Assembly (NCBI GenBank): GCA_020002185.1
Contig: CM034533.1
Span: 47,238,719-47,302,718 of the forward strand
Origin: Paraescarpia echinospica
Taxonomy: Eukaryota > Annelida > Polychaeta > Sabellida > Siboglinidae
Length of the DNA: 64,000 nt
Direction: 5' to 3'
In this document: one piece after another, positions 41,735 to 52,701 of the stretch
Numbering within the stretch: the first letter of the stretch is position 1
Layout: the number at the start of each line of letters is the position of its first letter
Translations under genes and position numbers: made by a program
The notes under the pieces: model-generated
What the model was told of the DNA's origin: nothing
Databases searched by the model: none
What the model saw: the letters and a program-made list of their open reading frames with translations, nothing else

Positions 41735-44700
41735 TTAGATTTAACAAGATTTAACAAGATTGTCACCCATAGAATTAACTCTAGATGGCAGGTGGACAAG
41801 GAAGCCCTTTGGCTTATCGAAAGTCCAACACTTTTATTTACATATATTCAGCCCTTCTGAGGTATGTGTCGATTTTATTTTTAAACATATTCACATAATC
41901 TGTTCCATTCATTCACAGTCCTTTGTGAAAATGAGAACTTTCCTACGTCTAATCTACACTGTTCCTTTACTAATGTAACTTTATGTCCTCTAGTCTTTCT
42001 ATCTTTCTTAACTGAAAAAAAAAACATATTTCTATTGTTATAACCATTCAGTAGTTTAAACACTTCTATCTGATCTCCTCTCTATCTCCTGGTCTCTAGT
42101 GTTGTTAAACCACATTCTTTTATGCGAATTTCATAACTATGATCCCTCAATTTTGGTATCATTTTAGTCGCTCTCTTCTGTAATCTTTCTAGCATATATA
42201 TGTCCTTCTTGCGATATGGCCTTCACGCTTGTATACAATATTCTAAATGAGGCGTCACTATTGTTTTGTACAGCGGTATTATTAGTTATTTTTCCTTATA
42301 CGCTATATTTTGCCTAATTAATCCAAGGATTTGATTTCCTTTTTTAAACTGCAATTCCGCTCTGCTCTGAAACCTTCATATCAGCAGTAATGGTTGACCC
42401 TAAGTCTTTTCTTTTACAGTAGTACTTAGTACGGTACCCCCCATTGTATATTTTACCTCTTCGTTCCCATGTCCTGTGTGGAGTCATTTACATTTACCAA
42501 AATTGAACAGCATTTGCCACGTTTTAGACCATTTGATCAACCTGTCAAGATCATCTTGTAAATGATGTCTATCTCCATCACTTTTAATCCTTCTAAGCAC
42601 TTTTGTAACATTCGCAAATTTCAACACATTGCTTGTTATTTCATCATCCAAATCGTTGATATATATTAAGAATAATATAGGTCCTAGTACTGATCCCTGT
42701 GGTACCCCACTCAATACCGATTTCCATTTTTAAGCCTCCCCATCAACTAATACACTTTGTCTTTTGTCAATCAGCCATTTTTCTATCCAGTTTATTATAC
42801 CATTTCATATGCCATGGGCCTTTAGTTTAAGCAGTAATCTTTGATGTGGTACTTTGTCGAAAGCTTTTTGAAAATCTAAGTAGACGATATCTACTGGTGA
42901 TCCCTCATCTACCCACTTACTGATGTCTTCCAAAAAACATAACATATTTGTTGAGATGGGTTTATGAAGTTGTGTTTAACAAGAAAATCCAACATGTGAT
43001 CTTTAATTAGTCTTTCTAATAATTTGCAAATCATTGATGTTAAACTCACTGGTCTATCGTTCTTTGACTTGTTTCTCGAACGTTTTTTAAATAACGGTAT
43101 AATGTTTGCCTCTTTCCATTCTAAAGGAACCATTCCCTCTTCTAATGACAAATTGAAAACTGTTGCTAATTTGTTCTACAATTTCCAATAGTAGTTTGGG
43201 CGGAATCCCATCCACTCCAGGTGATTTATTATCCTTCATTGCCCTTATTTTTGTAGCTGCCATTTCCGGGGTTACAATTAATTGTCCTAAATAGTCTTAA
43301 TCTGCCCCCTTGAACTTGATCTGGTACAGGCAGTGAACTAATATCTTCCCTGGTAAACACTGAACAAAAATACTCATTCAGGTCTTCTGCCATTAAGAAT
43401 CCCTCTGATATTATATTTTCAGCACTATCTTCTAGAGGACCGACCATATCTTGAACTTTCTGTTTGCTTCGAACGTACGCATAAAAACTCTTGCTGTCAT
43501 GTTTTATATTACTAGCTAATTGTTGTTCATAGCTTCTCTTTGAATTTCTAATTTCAGCTGCAGCTTGGTTAAGTGCTTCTTTATAAACGTTGTAGTCTTC
43601 ATCATTTCCAGTACATCTGTATGACTTCTACATCATTTGTTTATACTTAATTTTTCTAATGGCTTCTTTCGATAAGTGTTTCTTTTTCGGACCGTTTCCC
43701 TTGTTTTTTGAAGGGTACAAATTTATTGACTATGCACTTAATTTCACTCTTTAATATATTCCAGCATTCTGTTGCTGTCTTATTTTTCAGTGTGTTATTC
43801 CAGTCTATCTTTGCTAAATATTTCCTCATGTCCTTATACCTTCCTTTCATAGGAAATTTCTCCTATGCTGCTTTTTACTATTCCTTTCTGACTTTATTTT
43901 GATGGAAACATGTATCTGGTTGTGATCACTACTCCCCAGTGGCTCACATCTCTTGACATTATCAACTAATTCATTCTGTGAGGACAAAACTATGTCTAAC
44001 ACAATCTCACCCCTGGTTGGTTCTAGCACATGTTGAGAAAGGAAAGTATATTGAACTAAAACTAAAAACTTGTGTTCCTCACTCCCCATACTGTGTAGAG
44101 ATTTCCATTGTATATGCCCGTGGTTAAAATCCCCCATAATAATACAGTCCTGTTTTCTTACTTCCCTTATAGCGTTTTGTATTTTTTAATTATCTTCTAT
44201 GCTTATGTCTGGACTTCGATCAACTAACCCAACTGTTAACGTTGAGTTTCCTGTAACTATGTTACACCACTAACAGCTTCTTCGCAATTTGCTTCTCTTT
44301 CTAATTTTATTTCATAAGCCTGGATAGATTCTTTAATATATAAAATAACTCCACCTCCCTTTCTTCCTATTCTATCTTTTCTAAACATTGCATATCCTGT
44401 CAGTCCCAATTCGGCATCTGATATATCGGTGGTGGTCCAGGATTCGGCTATACCTATTATATGAGGTTCAATATCTTCTACCATAATGTTTAGTTCAATT
44501 TTTGTGTTTACTATACTCCTTGCATTTAAACAAACACATTTATATCCAGCTTCAGAAGAGTTTTCCAGACTGTTCTTTGCTGATTTGTTTGTGCTGTCTT
44601 TGTCTATGCCTCCAGTTTCAGGCTTTTCTGTGAGTCCCCCTGCGAATCTAATTTAAATAGATGCAACCTGTCCCACTGTCAACAGATCACAGCAGGTTCT

Positions 44701-44945
44701 CTGAGAAAACTGATGCCTCCTTTCCACTAAGATGGAGGCCATCTCTCATGTACATATCTTCCCTCCCAACAAAGTATCCCCATAAATCTGTGAATCCCAC
44801 CCCGTCTTCTTCACACATCTGCTCATCTAGTGAGTTGATCGCCAACCTCTTGCAGTTTCTATACGTTGCCCCCCTTCCTCCCATTACTGGCAAAATTCCT
44901 GACAGAATAAGCTGGGTTAAAATCGTATTCAAAAGAAAATTCTAG
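41735..44945 (-). pseudogene. Near-complete CR1, minus strand, decayed
   Basis: Runs from the CR1 tail (41738-41760, two inverted CTTGTTAAAT-like units) back through 3' UTR, RT (PQGSVLGPILFLIYINDLDD at about 42700; FADD has become FANV), linker, endonuclease (GDFNHGHIQW at about 44137; ITESW is IAESW) and the end of ORF1 (GILPVMGGRG, DGLHLSGK). The 5' part of ORF1 and the 5' UTR are absent, consistent with 5' truncation. Many frame breaks; the catalytic Asp loss makes it inactive. It keeps five A and five G at the two homopolymers that are one shorter in the 18985-23597 copy. Confidence 0.9.
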
Positions 44946-45591
44946 ACTAGATAGACATCACACATTCATTATAATAGCCACCAAAGATATATCTAGGGAG
45001 GTCACTGGGTCATGGCTCCTCTTTGGAATATTATTGTTTCTTATATAACCCGTTGCCGCATTAATGTTGAGCTTGGAAAAAAAGTGGGTGATTAAGTGTG
45101 GCTCTTTTGGCCCCTCTCTGAGGTCCTATATAAACCACTAGAAACAACTAAGGATATATCACCATAGTAATTAATATATATTATATACAAACAATTAAAC
45201 CCACACATACTAATTTAAATTGTGTTAACATTCAACAAGATGTAAGAAAACAATATGTGGGAAAACCACGCTGTCACTGTTATACTCTATTAAGATCAGT
45301 ATACATAATTATTCCAGTAACATTCTCATATTAATAAATATATGTAACAATTAAACATCTCATTCGTGAGGTATCCATTCCTCTACACAACACTCATTTA
45401 AGCAGCTTAGCATAATTTACTTTTCAGAGTTTTCTAAATAATTGTGATTCCTTTTTGAGCTTGAGTACAATGAGTCACACTAAGGTGTGAACAGAGATCT
45501 TTCTTTTAAATATACAGTGCACATAACTAACTTACTGATTTATTGATTATAGCATTACGTTGTCTTATATTATCTTCCATCATCATCATCA
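44946..45591. other. AT-rich spacer, nothing recognised
   Basis: No domain or element end seen. Confidence 0.45.
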
Positions 45592-45752
45592 TTTTAAAAA
45601 TAAAATCGACACATGCCTCAGAAGGGCGGGATACACATATATAAAAGGGATGGACACTCGATAAGTCAAAGGGCTTCCTTGTCCATCTGCCAGCTAGAGT
45701 TAATTCTCTGGGTGGCAATCTTGTTAAATATTGTTAAATCTTATTAAATGTA
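45592..45752 (+). mobile_element. CR1 3'-terminal fragment
   Basis: About 160 bases from 'aaaaataaaatcgacaca' through 'gggcttccttgtccatctgc' to three CTTGTTAAAT-type units. A typical strongly 5'-truncated LINE copy. Confidence 0.88.
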
Positions 45753-46195
45753 CACATGTGTTTATGCGTTATGTTACATGTATATTATTCAGTCATAACA
45801 TGTATAACTGTCATAAACTAGTTATTGTATTATGCTTTGGTGACTGTAATTGATCCTATTGGATTCCTTACCCCTCAATATGTTGGTTTAACCACCAAAA
45901 TCAAAAGGCTGGGTGGTTTAGCAGCTGAGATATTGAGAAATACAGGTTTTCAGTGTCCACCATTTTAAGAATCGAAGATGGCCGCTATATATACCTTTAA
46001 AAAATGTAAACATTGGTTTTCAAATTCACTATATCATAACGTTTCCAAAAATACATAGGTTTGCAAATCTACCAAAAAAATGAACGAAAATACTTAACAA
46101 ACCTGACTAAATCCTTTTGTTTTGATGCGCCTCTGACCTTGGTTTCCAAGGATTTAGGCGCAATAGAAGTTATCTTATTCTTCTAATTATTATTA
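45753..46195. other. Spacer, nothing recognised
   Basis: No gene seen. Ends in a short ATT run at 46185-46200 where segment B begins. Confidence 0.4.
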
Positions 46196-46853
46196 TTATT
46201 AAAATACATTAAATAGTTATGGTTTTGTGAAAGATAAGAATATAATTATAAAATGTCTTAGAAGAATATAAAATGAGTATTATAATTGTTGTAAATGCAA
46301 TATAAAACCCATATTTTATTCAAAGGTTTTTCATTTGAATACAACAATTTAACTTTCTCATTGGCTGTTAGTAATAATAATAATGTTTCCTGCTGTGCGT
46401 TATAAATTTAGAAGCTCGTTGGATGATTATTGGCTATTTACTGGCGCTGTCTTTCCCACGGTGATATTCTACAGACAATAAGCACTTGGGCATGTCTGGC
46501 CATGCATGCAATGTGACAGCTTTAATTAACAAAATGTAACTTATAGGATGTTGTGAAACAAGTATCCCTTTGAAGTGCTAACCAATGACCATAACTGCCG
46601 ACATGAGTTACAGTGTAGCAACACAATAAATATGTTGAAACAAAGTATATCTACTTTTGATGATTACATTAGTAACCTCCTGGATTCCCAGGCTCCGTGA
46701 ACAGGCTGGGCTTGTCACTGTGTCTACTTCGGAGAAAAGTTTGATTGGCAACCTTGTCAACGGTGAGCGGGGCGGGATGCAACTGGTGGGGGGAGGTGCG
46801 ACGGGGGGGTCACAACGGAAATTGTATTTGTCAGGTAGGCAGCTCTGGCCCCT
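46196..46853. mobile_element. hAT-like insertion, copy B, left-truncated
   Basis: Matches 14700-15251 (landmarks 'tttcctgctgtg', 'aagctcgttggatgattatt', 'ggattcccaggc', 'ggggaggtgcgac') and ends at 'ggcagctctggcc' before ATGATGGA (46854-46861). It sits at the same position of the same CR1 copy as in segment A. The left inverted end is missing. Confidence 0.75.
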
Positions 46854-48449
46854 ATGATGGATAATAAATCCCCTGGAGTGGATTCCGCCCAAACTACTAT
46901 TGGAAATTGTAAAACAAATTAACATACCCCTTGCAACAGTTTTCAACTTGTCGTTAGAAGAGGGAGTGAATCCTTTAGAATGGAAAGAAGCAAACATTAT
47001 ACCGTTATTTAAAAAAGCTTTGAGAAACAAGTCAGATAAATACAGACCAGTGCATTTAACATCGGTGATTTGCAAATTATTAGAAAGACTAATTAAAGAT
47101 CACATGGTGGATTTTCTTGTTAAACATAACTTGATAAACCCATTTCAACATGGGTTTCTAAATGCCTAACAAATATGTTATGTTTTTGGAAGATATCATC
47201 CTCGCGCGCCAGGGGTCGCTGCATGCTCTTAATTTAAGCTCAGCCTATGAAATCGCTCACTAGATCAGTAGATCTAGGCAGGTCTATTTCAATCAACCAT
47301 GGCTCGTGTTACATGCAATGTTTAGGAAGTAGAAGCAATATTTCGAATACACAATAGCGCTCAACTGCTCGTGCTAATGGACGAACGGTTCATAATATAC
47401 TGGGATTCCCAGAAGTCGTTTATCCGTCTTCAAATTGGGACGGGTATTTGCGCTGTTCTCACAGCTAACTTCCGCACTTCGCGTAGGGGATCAGACAGGG
47501 CTAGTTTTGCACATCATCGCAAGCCCTGGCTGATCCCCTACGCATTTTCATAGGCCGAGCTTAAATTCAGAGTTTCGCAAAGCGATCAACCAGAGGGTAC
47601 TGCTGACTGGCACTGACGCAATCAGCAGCAGCGACCCCTGGCGCGCGAAGATGATTTTGCAAGACAAACAGCCCTGGCTTGCGAGGATGGGAGATATCAC
47701 TAAGTGGGTAGACGAGGGATCACAAGTAGATATCATCTATTTAGATTTTCAAGAAGCTTTCCACAAAGTGCCACATCAAAGATTACTGCTTAAACGTAAG
47801 GCCCTTAGCATAGGAAATGATATAATTAACTGGATAGAAAATGGCTGATTGACAGAAGACAACGGGTAGTATTTGATGGGGAGGCTTCAAACTGGAAATC
47901 AGTTTTTTGAGTGGGGTATCACAGGGATCAGTGCTGGGACACATATCATTCTTAATATATATCAACGATTTGGATGATGATATAACAAATAAGGTGTTGA
48001 AATTTGCGGATGACACAACAGTGTTTAAAAGGATTAAACGTGATGGAGAAAGACAGCATTTACAAAATGATCTTGATAAGTTGATCAAATGGACTGACAA
48101 TGGGGGTGTTGCAGTAGTTAAAGGGAAACATAAGGGAACTTTTTGGTGTTATGCACCTAAAATAGAAAATGGCTGATTGACAGAAGACGACGGGTAGTAT
48201 TTGATGGGGAGGCTTCAAACTGGAAATCAGTTTTTTGAGTGGAGTATCACAGGGATCAGTACTGGGACCCATATCATTCTTAATATATATCAACGATTTG
48301 GATGATGATATAACAAATAAGGTGTTGAAATTTGCGGATGACACAACAGTGTTTAAAAGGATTAAACGTGATGGAGAAAGACAGCAATTACAAAATGATC
48401 TTGATAGGTTGATCAAATGGACTGACAATGGGGGTGTTGCAGTAGTTAA
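46854..48449 (+). pseudogene. CR1 RT region, segment B, split by two insertions
   Basis: CR1 RT text from 'ggataataaatcccctgg' to the point where the Kolobok-like element enters. Interrupted at 47199-47691 by a foldback insert and carrying a 328-bp tandem duplication. Recognisable blocks are SLEEGVNPLEWKEANIIPLF, QVDIIYLDFQEAFHKVPHQR (the AFD aspartate is now His) and FADDT. Inactive. It continues at 56115. Confidence 0.85.
47199..47691. mobile_element. Foldback element with 8-bp target duplication
   Basis: A 493-bp insert between AGATATCA (47191-47198) and AGATATCA (47692-47699). Inverted arms include 'cgcgcgccaggggtcgctgc' and its complement, and 'atttaagctc.gcctatgaaa' with its complement. 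A central hairpin pairs 'gtaggggatcagacagggct' with 'agccctggctgatcccctac' (about 47484-47543). There are no coding features. The 8-bp duplication suggests a hAT- or P-type transposase in trans. Confidence 0.85.
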
Positions 48450-48490
48450 AGGGAAACATAAGGGAACTTTTTGGTGTTATGCACCTAAAA
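47834..48490 (+). repeat. 328-bp tandem duplication across a transposon edge
   Basis: 'ggctgattgacag' at 47843 recurs at 48171, and both units end with 'ttggtgttatgcacctaaaa'. Each unit holds CR1 RT text plus the first ~45 bases of the Kolobok-like element (TTAA|AGGGAAACATAAGGGAAC). The duplication therefore followed the Kolobok insertion. Confidence 0.92.
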
Positions 48491-48719
48491 GAGTTAATGC
48501 AAACTAACTATTTCCAACTATAATCATATTTTTTAACTTCAGTGGTTTACTGGTAATATTATCTCAAAGTGGAAAATTCTAACGAAATCTTCGATAACAC
48601 GAAGGCTGCCATCTTACCGATGACGCGGCGGCTTGACCAAAAGCAACCAATAAACGAGCAGCATTATTTTTACCACGCTGACTCCATGACGTAGGCAATG
48701 TTGTCAACACTGACAACAC

Positions 48720-48933
48720 ATGTTACGGCATACGCTGTACAGTTTTGAAGAAATGTGTTTCGAAGTGGATGTATTTCATCAGTTAATGGGACAAGACCCG
48801 CCGAAACGTCGGCGACGTCGGGTTTTGAAGCTTGGAGCAATGCCGACGATATTTAGTTGCAGACTACAACCGTCGAAACACCGCACATTCTCCGTCGAGC
48901 GCGCTGTCATTGGTGAAGTCAGATCGCAAGAAG
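48720..48933 (+). pseudogene. THAP-domain C-terminal exon
   Basis: Reads FEEMCFEVDVFHQLMGQ, PPKRRRRRVLKLGAMPTIF. The ending L-K-x-G-A-M-P-T-I-F matches the C-terminal AVPTIF box of THAP DNA-binding domains (codons 48835-48855), and CFEVDVF sits where the zinc-binding CxxH...F segment is expected. The first zinc pair is not in this frame, so the start is missing or shifted. The exon ends at AAG|GTTAGT (48933/48934), a good splice donor. THAP domains bind the inverted ends in P and Kolobok transposases. Its place 270 bp from the left end fits that role. Nothing downstream was recognised as the catalytic part. Confidence 0.6.
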
Positions 48934-50447
48934 GTTAGTATTGAGTATTCAGTACCTAAATGATAATCTTGTACCATTTCACATTGCAAGGATCTGACGT
49001 TATATACGTAATTATATTGTTTATAAACATCCGGCATAGTTAACTTTCAAGTTTTGGAATGGTGTCGGGAGGAACTGAACCTATGACAGACTTAGACTTA
49101 GCCTCGGCTCTGGCTTTGAGGAATGCATGCCTTCCACCGGGAATTTGACGGTTATTATTATTATTTTATTTGGTCTTACTTGGTTAGTATCACGGACGGC
49201 CGCGTGAACAAAGGCATAGATATTCTGAAATAATATAGAACTACATCACACGTTGAAGACTAAAAGAAAGCCGACGGCTAGCAAAAGTTAACGGCAATCA
49301 ATTCGCGTGAGCGATAATATAGCACTTTGATTAACGTCATCAGGCAGAAAAGTCTGGAATTGTCGCTGTGACCTCTTCAGAAGTTCAGAATGTTTTGTAA
49401 TAACATTTCAGGGCAGAATGTGTTTGTGTGTTAAATTAATTTGTTGTAAATACATTCTGTTGAACATTTGTCTTATAACAAAATAATTGACTAATGACCA
49501 TTGATAAGGGTTCCAATACCAGGATTACTAAACAACATATGTATGAGTATAAATCAAAGGACTGAATGACTATGCAGGGTATATTCTTCTTTGTTCAAAT
49601 AACTAACTGCCCATAAATCAGCAGCAGAGAAATGCTGGATAATCAGATCCCATTACATAACAGTGACAATATGCTTTTATTTCAATAAAAGTGAGCAACA
49701 ATTCTACCGGTGTATTTGGAGTGATAATTGACAATTTAACAATTTTAATTTGATTTTACAAACATTCGTAGGCTCCAGATGCACAGCTATGTTGTTATAG
49801 TTAGAGGAAAGAAAGTAACGGACACAGTGTAACAGTACACATTGTTTATATTATTATTATTACTATTTTTGTATATTATAAAAAATACTTCTGTGTGGGT
49901 GAGGTAAATCTTTATGATTTTCTGAAATGTTATGTCTTGTAATTTATTTAAATGCCAGTGAATAAGTGTCACTTTTATGATGGTGAACTTCAATCAATAT
50001 ATATACATTAGAATGTGTTATGTTTTGTATTCGCAAATTCATCACCTGTTTCTAATTTTAACAAATCATTAAGAATAATTACTTTGAAAGCCTAATCTGC
50101 AATACAGGTAATTAGCGCATCCATCACTTGGGATGCAACAAAGATCAAGTCCTTCAAACCCACTTCTCCATAAACCACGTGGTAGACAGGTACCAATTGC
50201 AACTACCAGTCAGGTTCTAGGCTGGTAATAAAACTGGTGTAAATAGGGAATTTAGGGACTGAAAGAGCAGATAAGAGAAATGCTGAACAAAGGAAACCAA
50301 CCTGGGTTATATAAAGGGACAATACAGAAGAGTTGTTGTCCTGGATTCATGTCACCCAGGTGTTATCAGGTGATAAAACTCTTTGTGTGTGTACTGGGAC
50401 TGTTATCATTTATAAATGTAAATTTATATAAGAAATGATTGTAAATA
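48934..50447. other. Interior of Kolobok-like element, nothing recognised
   Basis: AT-rich with no clear domain. Could be intron of the THAP gene. Confidence 0.4.
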
Positions 50448-50839
50448 CACTAAAGCTCACCTAAGTCGGATTCACCTAAGTCAGATCTTTGCTCAACTCA
50501 GACATCATTCTGAGGAACGGTTGATTTGTAATGCATTTCCCATACAAGTTTGTCCTTGCCTAAGTCGGATCGCAGTATTTTACAAATTCACTTGGTAAGC
50601 TATAACCTTAGAGATCCGTGCCAAAATGAAGCACACAACTTTTGTAATATTGTATGATCGTGTATGTTGCTTGTGGACATCAACATTTATAGAATTACCA
50701 CGTTATTTACAGTTACCTAAGGGCTTTTAGAGGGTTGCCTTTGGCGCTGGGATATGTCATCTGCGGCTAAGTCGGATTTTCGTGTAACTCGGATTAAATC
50801 ACTCGGTCCGATTGAATTCGACTTAGACGAGGTTTACTG
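50448..50839. mobile_element. pogo/Tigger-like MITE
   Basis: A 392-bp element between TA dinucleotides. The left end 'cactaaagctcacctaagtc' pairs with right-end complement 'cagtaaacctcgtctaagtc'. Internal 'ctaagtcggat' words repeat. Such 'taagtcgga' inverted ends with TA duplication are typical of pogo-type Tc1/mariner elements. No coding capacity. Confidence 0.75.
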
Positions 50840-52320
50840 TAATTTGTTTTGATCAGTTCATTCACTTCCAATTCAATCTGTTTCGATTTTTTATTCAAAT
50901 TTATCTGCGACAAACCATCCTTTTCACATAAGACGGGTTTAGTGGCTGTTTGTAGACTATTTAACCTAAACTCCCATTGGTGTGAACAAATATCACAATA
51001 TTATATATGTACTGGTTTTACAATGTGTACTTGAACTGATAGTTATCTGTCAACCAAGCAGCAGAGTAGCAGAATGGTTTAATTGGTTGTCAGATAACTA
51101 ACATAAAAAGTAACAAGAATTAAAGTAACACAAAAGTAACATTACTGATGTTATTATTTTATTTATTCATTATAAAAGTACTTTTGTGTTAAAAATGGTA
51201 GCAGTACATCACCAATAGATGACTACAAATTGAATAAAGTAAATATTTAAAATACTGGTTTTTTATTTAATTTTTAAACTCAACGTAATTATAAATTGGA
51301 AGTTCTAAATGTCAAATTGCTGTAGCCCCAAAATTACTGGAGCTGAGAGGCTCCTATTTTAGTTTCATGTTCATCTTCTCAAGGGATATCAATCACCAAA
51401 TTGATTATTCAAAAACTGAAGAGATGAATGCAACCAATTTCGGAATTATCGGTTACCTTCAGATAGAATGACCTACTATATGACGATGTTATTAATGATG
51501 ACAAACACTCCATAATTAATCCAGACAATTGGTATCCCTCATGTTGTGTCCCATCGAGTGCAGGGAAGTGTGATCGTATTTGATGACTGGCATACGCTGG
51601 TATAACTCTCCGTACCCTTCGGCCCAGCCTGCCATGGATCCACCAGATGAACGGTCTATATGCAGCCCATCAGAGACTTGAAATAAAATAAGGCTCAAAT
51701 AAATTTACTAACATTGCTAGCAGGTGATGTATGAACATGGGTTTGAGGTAGTTCATTTCCTTGTCAAATTGGTATATATATATATATATATATATCAACA
51801 AGCAGTGTTTGTATGAAATCATCTTAACTTTTCTTCAATTCTCACGTAGGCATGCTACTCAAAATGTTCTAGATTGATCATATGTTGTTTACTATTAAAC
51901 ATTTAAAAACGTTGGCATATTTCTACAAACTATGTCTAGTATATACAGTTTATGAAACTTCATACATATTATATTTGCTTACACATTTTAAAATTGCTGT
52001 TGCTTTGCTTGATCTTCTGGTTACTGTAGTATTATCGTCATTGTTGGTATACGCCAATAAATATGTAACAACACATTTCACTGCTATTATAACACATGAA
52101 TATATACTTACTTGTTCGTTGACGGGTCTAGACCAGTTGCCAGTTATCTAACCGAATGTGATTCATAGCAACTAGTAAATTTCATAGCACTAGCTGCTCC
52201 AAACACAAAATACCAAATCCGTGGCCATTCGTAACGCATTGTAGTCCACCTGCAACAAAGAACCAACCGTTTAAATGAAAATACTGCATGAATATAAACA
52301 AATGGGGATAGTTATTACTA
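50840..52320. other. Interior of Kolobok-like element, nothing recognised
   Basis: AT-rich. A (TA)n run lies at 51773-51794. No frame carries a known domain. Confidence 0.4.
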
Positions 52321-52475
52321 CAGCGGAACCTCGCTATATGGTCACTTTGCAATTGAGGTCACCTTAGGATAGTACACAATTATTTCCACACTCGGTATAG
52401 TATAGGATATCAGTACCGCTAGAAAGGTAACTTTTATCCAGTCCCAAGGGTGACCTTAAAAGTGAAGTTCCATTG
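52321..52475. mobile_element. Second small pogo-like MITE
   Basis: A 155-bp element between TA dinucleotides. The left 'cagcggaacctcgctatatg' and right complement 'caatggaacttcacttttaa' are imperfect inverted ends, both followed by 'ggtcac' text. Confidence 0.65.
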
Positions 52476-52701
52476 TACATTATTTCAGCAAAAAATCGAT
52501 CACTTTATGATTATCATTCTGAATGAAGCCAATTTCACAAGAAGCATGGATTAGGATTGTCTTTCTGTATTTATCCCACAAGAATTATGCCCCCTCTATA
52601 AATTAAATATCAAGCCTATTAAAAGAACAATTAATACTGCCACACATTTGTCTCATACGGTGATACACATGCATAGTCGTTACTGTAGTGTAAATGTAAT
52701 A

